From NCBI GenBank assembly GCA_963674625.2, contig CAXXXO010000001.1, positions 372,001 through 436,000 on the forward strand: a DNA stretch of 64,000 bases. Reading direction: 5' to 3'. Shown here in pieces: positions 1 through 7,612 of the stretch. Below the pieces are notes generated by a model. It was not told the origin of the DNA, searched no databases, and saw only the letters and a program-made list of their open reading frames with translations. Position numbers and translations under genes: made by a program. How positions within the stretch are numbered: the first letter of the stretch is position 1; each line of letters begins with the position of its first letter. This stretch comes from JALHFZ01 sp963674625. GTDB lineage: Bacteria > Synergistota > Synergistia > Synergistales > Aminobacteriaceae.

Positions 1-1181
1 TGGGAATAAAACCCCAGCGTCACCTGGTGCCCGAGCCTGACCGTGCCGGAGGAAAGAGGCTCTCTTCCCGCCAGAACCCGGGACAGGGTCGACTTGCCTG
101 CTCCGTTCACACCGACGAGGGCGATTTTTTCACCCCTCCGGATGGTGAGAGATGCGTCCCGGAAGACCGGATGGGCGCCGTAGCGTTTCTCCCCTTCCAG
201 AAGGGTCAGAACGTCGAGGCCGGAGCGGGTGCATGGAGGGAAACGGAAGGAGACCCGTCGTGATTCTTCTTCTATTTCCACGAGGCTCATCTTTTCGAGG
301 CGCTTCACCCTGCTCTGAACCGAGGAGGCCTTCGATGCCTTGTAGCGGAAGCGGCGGATAAAATCCTCCATCCGGGAGATTTCCTCCTGCTGGAGACGGC
401 GGGTCTTTCGGAGCTCCTCGAGCCGCCTTTCCCGTTCTTCAAGATAGGCGGAGAAGTTCCCGCTGTAGAGGGTGATTTTGCCGCTGTACAGCTCGGCGAT
501 GGAGGAGCAGAGCCTGTCGAGAAAGCGCCTGTCGTGGGAGACCGCCACCATGATGCCCCGATAGGAGGAAAGCCACCCTTCGAGCCATTCCATGCTCTCG
601 GAATCGAGATGGTTCGTGGGCTCGTCGAGAAGCAGAATGTCCGGGGCGGCGAGGAGCAGCCCGGCCAGGTGGATGCGCATCTTCCATCCCCCCGAAAATT
701 CCCCGGTGGATTTCTCCAGTTCTCCGTTGGAGAAGCCGAGCCCCTTGAGGACCTTGCGGGCCATGGCATCGAAGGCGTACCCGTCGAGAGCCTCGAACCT
801 CTTCATCAGGGTATCGTGCAGGGCAACGGCCCGGCCATGATCGGGTGAATCGGGAGGAAGGGAGACGATCCTGTCGGTACAGCGGCCCAGTTCCTCCTCC
901 ACGGCGGCAAGGCCGGTCTTCTGACGGAGGAAGGAGAGAAGGTCCGTATCGGGAAGCTCAACGAGATCCTGGGGAAGATAGCCGATCTTTTCGTTTTTTC
1001 CTGTTTCGATTGTCCCTGAATCGAGAGAGAAGCCGCCGGTGAGCGCCCTCAGGAGAGTGGTCTTTCCGGCCCCGTTGCTACCGACGAGACCGACCTTGCT
1101 CCCCGGGGGAACTGACCAGAAAAGATCTGAAAAAAGAACCCTTTCACCGAATCGGTGAGAGACATTTGAAATACGGATCAC
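1..1181 (-). CDS. ABC-F family ATPase (C-terminus beyond window edge)
   Basis: The soluble ABC-F protein has two ATPase domains and no membrane segments; the family acts on ribosomes in translation or antibiotic protection. It is read from a GTG at 1181, preceded by a GAGGAGG ribosome site at about 1193-1199, through 393 codons to the left edge. The first domain has Walker A GSNGAGKT near residue 35, an SGGWKMR signature and Walker B LLLDEPTNHLD. A basic, charged linker rich in Arg, Glu and Lys follows, then the start of domain 2 with Walker A GVNGAGKS. The end of domain 2 lies outside the window. The gene is divergent from the MFS gene. The exact ABC-F subfamily cannot be assigned from this part. 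Confidence 0.9.
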   Translation of the reverse strand, partial: MIRISNVSHRFGERVLFSDLFWSVPPGSKVGLVGSNGAGKTTLLRALTGGFSLDSGTIETGKNEKIGYLPQDLVELPDTDLLSFLRQKTGLAAVEEELGRCTDRIVSLPPDSPDHGRAVALHDTLMKRFEALDGYAFDAMARKVLKGLGFSNGELEKSTGEFSGGWKMRIHLAGLLLAAPDILLLDEPTNHLDSESMEWLEGWLSSYRGIMVAVSHDRRFLDRLCSSIAELYSGKITLYSGNFSAYLEERERRLEELRKTRRLQQEEISRMEDFIRRFRYKASKASSVQSRVKRLEKMSLVEIEEESRRVSFRFPPCTRSGLDVLTLLEGEKRYGAHPVFRDASLTIRRGEKIALVGVNGAGKSTLSRVLAGREPLSSGTVRLGHQVTLGFYS

Positions 1182-1221
1182 TGGCGGATATTCCTCCTCA
1201 AAAACGTACAAAACTCTGTCC

Positions 1222-1280
1222 ATTATAAGGGGAAACTTCCTTTTTGAGGAAGGGATAAACGGCCTGTTCAATGGTATCAT
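1222..1280. promoter_or_regulatory. Divergent promoter region, ABC-F / MFS
   Basis: On the minus strand a TATAAT sits at 1227-1222, upstream of the ABC-F GTG, with only a weak -35. On the plus strand an extended -10 (TGG then TATCAT, 1272-1280) lies about 60 bases before the MFS start. A short inverted repeat (CTTCCT/AGGAAG) sits between them. These are motif matches only. Confidence 0.45.
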
Positions 1281-1342
1281 TACTTTTTGCGGTCACCTCC
1301 GAAGCCGGAAGGGCCGGGAAAAGGGAAAAAGGAGAAAGATGC

Positions 1343-2734
1343 ATGAAGGATAAGTCGATCGGGATGCAGGGAGAAATGCAGACGGAAGGCCTGCGAAGGG
1401 CTCTGGCGTACCGCTGGGTCGTATGGGGCGTCATGGTTTTTGCCTTCATCGTGGTCTTTTTTCACCGCTTTGCCGCCGGCGTGGTGAAGGACGATGTCAC
1501 GAAGGCCTTTGGCCTCAGCTCCGCCGCTTTTGGTTCCATGGCATCCATGTATTTCTACGCCTACATGATCATGCAGATTCCAGTGGGGTATCTCGCCGAC
1601 ACCCTCGGCGCCAGGATCACCGTCTCCCTCGGCATGTTCGCCGCGGGGATCGGCTCAATTCTCTTCGGTTTCGCTCCCACGGCTTTCTGGCTCTTTGCGG
1701 GCCGTTTCCTCGTCGGACTCGGCGTTTCCACAGTGTTCGTATGCATCATGAAAATTCAGTCCCAGTGGTTCCGGAACCGGGAATTTGCCACTCTCTCAGG
1801 GGCGACAAGCTTTGTGGGTAACGCGGGAGGCATCCTCTCACAAGGACCCTTTGCTTTTTTCCTAACCATTGTCTCATGGCGTTCGTCTTTTGTGATCATT
1901 GGTTTATTTACTTTTCTAATTTCTCTTCTATGTTATCGATTTATAAGAAATCGACCGCAGGAAATGAATTTTCCTCCAATAAATGAGAGAGAAATGCTGA
2001 ATTTAGATAAAACAAGAGATCAGTTTTATCTCGTTAAGGGACTAAAAGAGATTCTAGCTATAAAAGGAATAATTCCTGTTTCTCTTTTCTTTCTCTTAAA
2101 CCAATCCGGTTTTTACGCACTTACTGCGGCTTGGGGAGTTCCGTGGCTTGTTCAGGTATATGGATTGTCAGTTGCTGATGCTTCCTCTTATACTGTCATG
2201 CTTGTAGGAGGAAACATGATAGGAGGATGTTTCATAGGCTGGATTTCTGATAAGGTTGGAAGGAGAAAGATCCCAATGATTCTTTGCGCGGTCTTTTATA
2301 CCTTCTTGTGGTGTACACTTCTTTTTTATGGGCAGGGGATGCCTCCTTTACATTGGCTTAAGGCGATTTTTCTTTTTCTCGGAATAACAAATAGCTCTTT
2401 TGTCCTCGCCTGGTCCGTGGCAAAGGAGATCACCCCTGAAAAATATACGGGCCTTGCCATATCGGTTCTGAACGCGGTCGGTTTTCTCGCCATAGCTCTC
2501 AGCACCTCCATTATCGGGTGTATCATCGATGCCCTCTCTTCGCTCTCTCTTGCTCAGGCATACAACAGGGCGTTGCTTCTTCCCCTAGGAACGGCGGTCC
2601 TTTCTATAGTCTCCGCCTGGTTCGTGCCGGAGACGGGAGGGAATGTATCCTCCGGCAGGGAGAGCGGGGGCGTTTCAGCCGGACGGGAAACCATCACCGG
2701 AGGCCCGGGGGAGGAGAAAAAAGGTTCTTTTTGA
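1343..2734 (+). CDS. MFS transporter, 463 aa, mosaic base composition
   Basis: This is a major facilitator superfamily permease with about 12 hydrophobic segments in the inner membrane. The loop after TM2 carries GYLADTLGARIT, matching the family's G-x-x-x-D-x-x-G-x-R motif, and its counterpart in the second half is GWISDKVGRRK. The ATG at 1343 is chosen because GGAG lies 8 bases upstream; the in-frame ATG at 1271 has no ribosome site. Substrate is unknown, and an organic-acid or anion role would be a guess. The middle of the gene, about 1861-2400, is 38% GC by hand count, against 55-63% on both sides, with AT-ending codons, yet the frame is intact. The gene stands alone, ending about 130 bases before csp. 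Confidence 0.88.
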   Translation: MKDKSIGMQGEMQTEGLRRALAYRWVVWGVMVFAFIVVFFHRFAAGVVKDDVTKAFGLSSAAFGSMASMYFYAYMIMQIPVGYLADTLGARITVSLGMFAAGIGSILFGFAPTAFWLFAGRFLVGLGVSTVFVCIMKIQSQWFRNREFATLSGATSFVGNAGGILSQGPFAFFLTIVSWRSSFVIIGLFTFLISLLCYRFIRNRPQEMNFPPINEREMLNLDKTRDQFYLVKGLKEILAIKGIIPVSLFFLLNQSGFYALTAAWGVPWLVQVYGLSVADASSYTVMLVGGNMIGGCFIGWISDKVGRRKIPMILCAVFYTFLWCTLLFYGQGMPPLHWLKAIFLFLGITNSSFVLAWSVAKEITPEKYTGLAISVLNAVGFLAIALSTSIIGCIIDALSSLSLAQAYNRALLLPLGTAVLSIVSAWFVPETGGNVSSGRESGGVSAGRETITGGPGEEKKGSF

Positions 2735-2785
2735 GAAAAAAAGTACGAAAAAGATTCCCCTTCGGAACCGGATCCGAAAAATCCC

Positions 2786-2834
2786 TTGACATCAGAGAAA
2801 AAATCCCGTATTGTTTCATCGTGGCATACGCCAC
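2786..2834 (+). promoter_or_regulatory. csp promoter and 5' leader hairpin
   Basis: TTGACA (2786-2791), a 17-base spacer and TATTGT (2809-2814) form a near-consensus sigma-70-type promoter. Just where transcription should begin is a perfect GTGGC-ATAC-GCCAC hairpin (2821-2834). The leader to the ATG is about 48 bases and carries AGGAGG at 2853-2858. Confidence 0.75.
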
Positions 2835-2868
2835 AAAATTTAATAAAGTTTTAGGAGGCTGTCTTTGG

Positions 2869-3069
2869 ATGAGTCAGGGCACAGTAAAGTGGTTTAACGA
2901 TAGCAAAGGGTACGGTTTCATTACGACGGACGAGGGCAAGGACGTATTCGTTCATTTCAGCGCGATTGTCGGCGATGGCTTCAAGACCCTCGCAGAGGGT
3001 CAGAAGGTTTCTTTTGACGTAGTGGATGGCGATAAGGGCCCTCAGGCCTCCAACGTCCACAAAGCATAG
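2869..3069 (+). CDS. csp: Cold-shock protein (CspA family), 66 aa
   Basis: This is a single cold-shock domain, an OB-fold nucleic-acid chaperone that loosens RNA structure. It starts MSQGTVKWFNDSKGYGFI and contains both RNA-binding motifs: RNP1 (KGYGFI) and RNP2 (VFVHF, from DVFVHFSAI). The length is normal for the family. ATG 2869 is the start because it is 10 bases after AGGAGG and gives the standard N-terminus. The gene has its own near-consensus promoter and a strong stem-loop terminator. A DEAD-box helicase lies convergent next door; Csp proteins and such helicases both act on RNA structure. Confidence 0.96.
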   Translation: MSQGTVKWFNDSKGYGFITTDEGKDVFVHFSAIVGDGFKTLAEGQKVSFDVVDGDKGPQASNVHKA

Positions 3070-3101
3070 CGCTTCCCTCGATACTTTATACGCGGGAATA
3101 C

Positions 3102-3133
3102 AGAAAGGCCGGTCCTTCGGGACCGGCCTTTCT
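3102..3133. terminator. Bidirectional terminator, csp / helicase
   Basis: A perfect 14-bp stem (3102-3115 with 3120-3133) around a TTCG tetraloop, located between convergent genes. U-rich sequence adjoins both ends. Confidence 0.85.
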
Positions 3134-3152
3134 TAGTATGGCTGTTTCTCTT

Positions 3153-4877
3153 TTACCGGTTTCTGTACTCCGGCTTACCCTGCCTCCTGGGCCTGGGACT
3201 GCTGCCCCCGGGACGGCCTCTGCCGCCTGAAGGAGGGGCGGAGACAAAGGAAGCGTCTTTTCCCTCCTCGATGAGGCCGCACCGCTCGAGGCCCTTAGAA
3301 TCCGCCTCGAAGCGGGAGAGGGCTACGGGAAGAAGTTCCACGAGCACGTGGTCATCCTTCATCCGGATGGCCCCCACCTCGGAACGGTCGACGTTCAGGG
3401 AGGTGCATACGGAATGAAGTACCCGGCCCACGTCCCAGCCGTCGGAGAGACCCTTGCTCAGCCGCAGCATGCTTCCCTTGGGGCGGCGTCCCTTGAGTGG
3501 ACGGGAGCCAGAGGAGCGGTCCTTTTCCACGGGGCCGCGGCTCTTGCGGCGAAGCTCCCGGTCGAGTTCCAAACTGAGGTTGTATCCGGCTGACCGCTTC
3601 GACGCCAGGGCCGCCAGAAGACGGGCGACGAGTTCCTTCGGGTTCACCCGGGTAAGGAGATCCTCTGCCCACTCGATATAGTCGCTCCCCTCGCCGGTTT
3701 CTTTTCCGGTGAGAAGTTTTTCCTCGGCGATCTCCCGCTGCACACGGCCGATGGCCTCTACATCAGGGACGTTGTTCCATTCCACCGAAACCTTGGCGGA
3801 ACCGAGCATGTATTTGAACTTTTCGCCCTCCTGGGGGGAGAGCAGAAGGATATTCGTTCCCTCGTGTCCTGCCCTTCCCGTGCGGCCGCTCCGGTGAATG
3901 AAGGTGTCCCGGTCGTCGGGGAGGCCGATCTGAATAACGTGGGTGACCCCCTCCACGTCAAGTCCCCTGGCCGCCACGTTCGTCGCGACGAGAAGGGGGA
4001 GATGGCCATTCTTGAAGGAGGCGAGTACCGCGTTCCGTTCCCGCTGGGTCATTTCTCCGTGAAGAGACCCGGCGCTGAATCCTTCGGCGGTGATCCTCTG
4101 GGCGACCGCCATGGTCTCGAGGCGGGTATGGCAGAAGATCAGTCCCCGCTTGGGCCGTTCCCAGAGAAGAATGTTCACGAGCCCTTCCATCTTGTGACGG
4201 GAGGGGACGAGGTACGCCCGATGGACGATGTCCTCGTGCTGCTCACCGTCCTCCACGAGGGAGAGGGAGACGGGGGAGGTGAGATATTTTTTCGACAGGT
4301 CCCGGACTTCCCGGGGCATGGTGGCCGAGAACAGCCAGGTCCTCTTCCGGTTGGGAAGTTTGTCGAGGATCCCCTCGAGTTCATCCCGGAACCCCATGTC
4401 GAGCATATGGTCACCCTCGTCGAGGATGACGGAATGAATTTCTTCAGTCTTCAGGGTGCCCCGGTTCACATGGTCAAGGGTGCGCCCCGGGGTTCCCACG
4501 ACGATCACAGCGCCCTCCCGGAGCGTCCGGATCTGGGCGGACATGTCGAGGCCGCCCACGAGGGTTGCCACTGAGATGTCGAGGTACCGGGAAAGCCACT
4601 CCGCCTCCCGGGCCGTCTGCTGGGCCAGCTCCCGGGTGGGGGAGAGGATCAGGATAGCGGGGGCAGAGAGGGGCAGCTTCATCTCCTGCAGCAGGGGAAG
4701 CAGGAAGGCGAGGGTCTTGCCCGAACCCGTCTTCGCCCGGACGATAAGGTCGGTGGAAAAATCCTCCATGTCGAGGACCTTTTCCTGCACAGGCGTCGGC
4801 AGGGAGAAGCCCTTCTTCTTCAATGCGAGAAGCAGTTCTTCCCGCAGACCGTAGAGCGCGAAACCGTTGTCACTCAT
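3153..4877 (-). CDS. DEAD-box RNA helicase with DbpA-type C-terminal domain, 574 aa
   Basis: An ATP-dependent RNA helicase of the DeaD/CsdA/DbpA group, likely acting in ribosome assembly or RNA decay. It has a Q motif (PTPVQ, residue 28), Walker A AKTGSGKT (48-55), PTREL, motif II DEGD (153-156), SAT (184-186), and motif VI HRSGRTGRAG. A second RecA-like domain follows, then a linker rich in Arg, Lys and Ser and a DbpA-like RNA-binding domain at about 475-545. The tail is rich in Gly, Arg and Pro. Motif II reads DEGD, not DEAD, but the catalytic Asp and Glu remain. The gene is convergent with csp and transcribed alone; the terminator of the upstream ABC operon lies before its start. Confidence 0.93.
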   Translation of the reverse strand: MSDNGFALYGLREELLLALKKKGFSLPTPVQEKVLDMEDFSTDLIVRAKTGSGKTLAFLLPLLQEMKLPLSAPAILILSPTRELAQQTAREAEWLSRYLDISVATLVGGLDMSAQIRTLREGAVIVVGTPGRTLDHVNRGTLKTEEIHSVILDEGDHMLDMGFRDELEGILDKLPNRKRTWLFSATMPREVRDLSKKYLTSPVSLSLVEDGEQHEDIVHRAYLVPSRHKMEGLVNILLWERPKRGLIFCHTRLETMAVAQRITAEGFSAGSLHGEMTQRERNAVLASFKNGHLPLLVATNVAARGLDVEGVTHVIQIGLPDDRDTFIHRSGRTGRAGHEGTNILLLSPQEGEKFKYMLGSAKVSVEWNNVPDVEAIGRVQREIAEEKLLTGKETGEGSDYIEWAEDLLTRVNPKELVARLLAALASKRSAGYNLSLELDRELRRKSRGPVEKDRSSGSRPLKGRRPKGSMLRLSKGLSDGWDVGRVLHSVCTSLNVDRSEVGAIRMKDDHVLVELLPVALSRFEADSKGLERCGLIEEGKDASFVSAPPSGGRGRPGGSSPRPRRQGKPEYRNR

Positions 4878-4951
4878 GTATATTTTTTTCCTCCTCGAAT
4901 TTGGAAGGCCCCAGGGGCGCCGGAAGAGGAGCAGTCCCTTCTTTTACCCTC

Positions 4952-4986
4952 AAAAAAAGATCGGACCCTCTTCAGGGGGTCCGATC
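4952..4986 (-). terminator. Terminator of the ABC importer operon
   Basis: A 10-bp stem (4959-4968 with 4977-4986); read on the minus strand it is followed by seven T residues. It lies after the gene ending at 5075. Confidence 0.85.
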
Positions 4987-5074
4987 ATGGTGTTTCCCTC
5001 CATTGAATCGTCTCTATTATCCGTAATTTGACTTATTTGTCAAGTAAAAAGAGACATCAGCCGTTTTGCGGAAT

Positions 5075-5470
5075 TTATTGATTCAGGTCGATCTGCTGAT
5101 TCCATTCCGGATCCTCCGCGAGGAAGGCCGGGATGCTGAGGAGGTTCCCTCCGTCGTAACGTATGGAGATCTTCCGTTCCGTCGTTGAGAGGACCGTTTC
5201 CTCGTCCTCGGCGAGCACCTCCACCTTCAGGAGGTGCTTTTTCCCCTTGATGGTCATTATGTCCCTGTCCTTTTCCATGATCTCCAGGGGACGCCCCTTC
5301 TTGTCCATGGTGATGCGGATATAGCCGGGAGAGGTGTAGGTCCGGCCGCCCAGGGTGATGTCCCGGTTCTCGAAGATGAGGGCATACCCCTTTCCCGAGG
5401 AATAGAGGTACATGGAAAGGGCGACGAAAAACAGAACCAGGGCGGCGTCGATGAGCAGGCGTTTTCTCAT
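5075..5470 (-). CDS. Small membrane-anchored protein at the end of the ABC operon, 131 aa
   Basis: I do not know its function. One N-terminal hydrophobic segment (about residues 5-25) would anchor or export it. The remaining ~105 residues look like a small beta-rich extracytoplasmic domain (GRTYTSPGYIRITMDKKGRPLEI). It is the last gene of the five-gene operon, one base after the permease stop. It may be one of the DUF6672-type proteins said to accompany such importers, but that name is from memory and unchecked. Constant linkage to the transporter would suggest an accessory or sensory part. There is no lipobox Cys. Confidence 0.7.
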   Translation of the reverse strand: MRKRLLIDAALVLFFVALSMYLYSSGKGYALIFENRDITLGGRTYTSPGYIRITMDKKGRPLEIMEKDRDIMTIKGKKHLLKVEVLAEDEETVLSTTERKISIRYDGGNLLSIPAFLAEDPEWNQQIDLNQ

Positions 5471-5471
5471 C

Positions 5472-6569
5472 TCAGGAGGCCCCCCTCAGGCTGCGCCGGG
5501 CCCGCTCCCGATCCTTCTGCCTCCGCCAGGAGTAGAGGACCAGGGCGATGGCGATGACGCCGTAGGAGACGAATACCCGGAAAAACTCGCCGAGCTGGGC
5601 TTCACCGATGAGGTACTTGCCCGCCATGGGTGAGACCACGAACATCAGGTGGAAAAGGACCACCCCGAGAAAGACGTTTGCTATGCCGGCCTTCGACACG
5701 CTCGCCCCCCCCACGAGAAGGGCGGCTATGGCGAACATGCCTGCCTGCTCGTGGCTGTTGTAGGTGTTCATCGTCCCGATGTTCTGGAGGAATATAATCT
5801 GTCCGTAGCAGGCGAGGACGGTGGAGATGATGATGGAGATCATCCGCGTCCGCTCCACGGGGATTCCCGTCGAGCCGGAGACCCCCTGGTCCTGTCCGAC
5901 GGCCCGCATGTCCTGTCCCAGTTTCGTCCGCTGGAACCAGAGGATGAACAGGCAGAAGATCCCGATGAGGATGAATGTCGCCACTGGGATCGTGATCCCC
6001 ATGATGTGGACTGTAAGAAGATTGTCCAGGCTCCGGTGAATTCCCGCAAGGTTCGTCACGTTCCGGATGCCGAAGCCCCTCGAAAGGACGAGGGCCGGGT
6101 TGCTGATGGGGATGATGTTGCCGAAGCCGTAGAGCACCACGAGCTGGTAGACGCCGTTCATGAAGAACCCGAGGATGAAGGATGTGACCATCTCCCGGCC
6201 CTTGGCGCGGTTGAGGATGGAACCGGTCATCCACCCCAGGAAGACTGCAAGGGGGGTGGAGATGATCATGGCGAGGAAGAGCCCCTGAATTCCCATGATG
6301 TTCCAGTCGGAGATGAATATCAGCCCGATCTCCCCCGCCATGGCGCCGAGGACCATTCCGAAGTTGAGACCCATGCCCGCCATGATGGGGATGAGCAGGG
6401 AGAGAACCAGGAAGGAATCCCTTGCGAGCCGCGCCACCATTTCCTGAACGAGATACTGGCCTGTGAAGCGGGAGAGGGGAATGGCCACGATGCTCAGCAG
6501 GATGAAGATGATGGGGACGGCGTAGGTAATGAGAAACCGGGTGACCCGGTCGCGCCATGTTGTATTCAT
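5472..6569 (-). CDS. ABC importer permease 2 (RbsC / BPD_transp_2 type), 365 aa
   Basis: An inner-membrane permease with about 8-10 hydrophobic helices, of the RbsC/nucleoside-importer permease type. It carries the family's glycine-rich cytoplasmic stretch (LGQDMRAVGQDQGVSGSTGI), which contacts the ATPase, and a conserved ALLVGGASVSKAGI near the C-terminus. Its ATG overlaps the stop of permease 1 by 4 bases, indicating translational coupling. It would pair with permease 1 as a heterodimer. The substrate is unknown. Confidence 0.9.
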   Translation of the reverse strand: MNTTWRDRVTRFLITYAVPIIFILLSIVAIPLSRFTGQYLVQEMVARLARDSFLVLSLLIPIMAGMGLNFGMVLGAMAGEIGLIFISDWNIMGIQGLFLAMIISTPLAVFLGWMTGSILNRAKGREMVTSFILGFFMNGVYQLVVLYGFGNIIPISNPALVLSRGFGIRNVTNLAGIHRSLDNLLTVHIMGITIPVATFILIGIFCLFILWFQRTKLGQDMRAVGQDQGVSGSTGIPVERTRMISIIISTVLACYGQIIFLQNIGTMNTYNSHEQAGMFAIAALLVGGASVSKAGIANVFLGVVLFHLMFVVSPMAGKYLIGEAQLGEFFRVFVSYGVIAIALVLYSWRRQKDRERARRSLRGAS

Positions 6570-7612
6570 CGGGATTTCACCGAGACCACCCTGGTCAATG
6601 CGTAGAGAATCATTCCGTTGGATACCACGATGCGCACCACCTCTGACATGTCAGTCTGTACGATGCTGTTAATGACCGATGGAGTCATGGTCAGGATCCC
6701 CTGGAAGAGGATCGTCCCGATGATGACGTTCAGGATGCTCGCCTTGTTCACCGAGGCTCCGCCGATAAGGATTGAGGCCACTGCGGGAAAGGCCATGTAG
6801 AAAGGCCCCATGTAAAGCTGAATGAATCCGAAGCTCTGCTGGTAGACGATGATGCCGATGGCGCCGAGAACGGTGGAGAGTATGACGGAAATGGTGCGCA
6901 TCCTGTCCACGTTCACCCCGGAGGCCCTGGCGAAATCAGGATTCGACCCCACCGTCGTCATGGCGGTCCCGGTCTTTGTCCGCATGAAGATCCACATCAG
7001 AAAGCAGAGCAATCCGAGGAAAAGGAACATCCCCGTGGGAAAATAGAAGTAATTGCCCTTTTGAATCGAGAAAAGATCGCTTATCGCCCGTATCCAGAAC
7101 TGATCCACCGATATGGTGGTCCGAAGGCCCGTTCCCGCGTACCCCCAGACCATGCTCGGACTCTTGTAGGGAAGAAGCAGCCACATGATGGACATGAAGG
7201 CCACGGAGGAGAATCCTACGTAGGTGGCGATCATCATCTCGCCCCCCTTTACCCGGTTGAGAAGAAGACCGTAGGCAAAGCCGAGGAGGACGGCGATGGG
7301 GATGGCAATGGCCATGGCGGTGAAAACTCCCGCAAGACCGGTGAGGTTGAGCTCGATGCTCGTCACTGCGCCGAGGAGCCCGGCGATGATGCCGAGGGGA
7401 AGTCCGAAGTTCAGACCGCAGCCGGCCTGCACCATGGGGACCATGGCGAGGACCATGACGCCGTTCATGCCGAATCTGACGAGGGTGTCGCTGATGGAGG
7501 CGTCGAGGCGCACCTGGACGAAGGGGGCGATGACGAAAAGAGAGAGCAGAAAGAGGGCGATGATGATCCGCGGCCATCCTGCAGCCTCTATGAATGATTT
7601 CACCCGTTCCAT
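6566..7612 (-). CDS. ABC importer permease 1 (RbsC / BPD_transp_2 type), 348 aa
   Basis: A paralogue of the following permease, with multiple transmembrane helices and the same two landmarks: the coupling loop TKTGTAMTTVGSNPDFARASG and the ILIGGASVNKASI motif. Heterodimeric permeases served by one double-domain ATPase are typical of YufP/YufQ-like nucleoside and autoinducer-type importers. Start and stop overlap both neighbours by 1-4 bases, so the operon is tightly packed. Confidence 0.9.
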   Translation of the reverse strand: MERVKSFIEAAGWPRIIIALFLLSLFVIAPFVQVRLDASISDTLVRFGMNGVMVLAMVPMVQAGCGLNFGLPLGIIAGLLGAVTSIELNLTGLAGVFTAMAIAIPIAVLLGFAYGLLLNRVKGGEMMIATYVGFSSVAFMSIMWLLLPYKSPSMVWGYAGTGLRTTISVDQFWIRAISDLFSIQKGNYFYFPTGMFLFLGLLCFLMWIFMRTKTGTAMTTVGSNPDFARASGVNVDRMRTISVILSTVLGAIGIIVYQQSFGFIQLYMGPFYMAFPAVASILIGGASVNKASILNVIIGTILFQGILTMTPSVINSIVQTDMSEVVRIVVSNGMILYALTRVVSVKSR

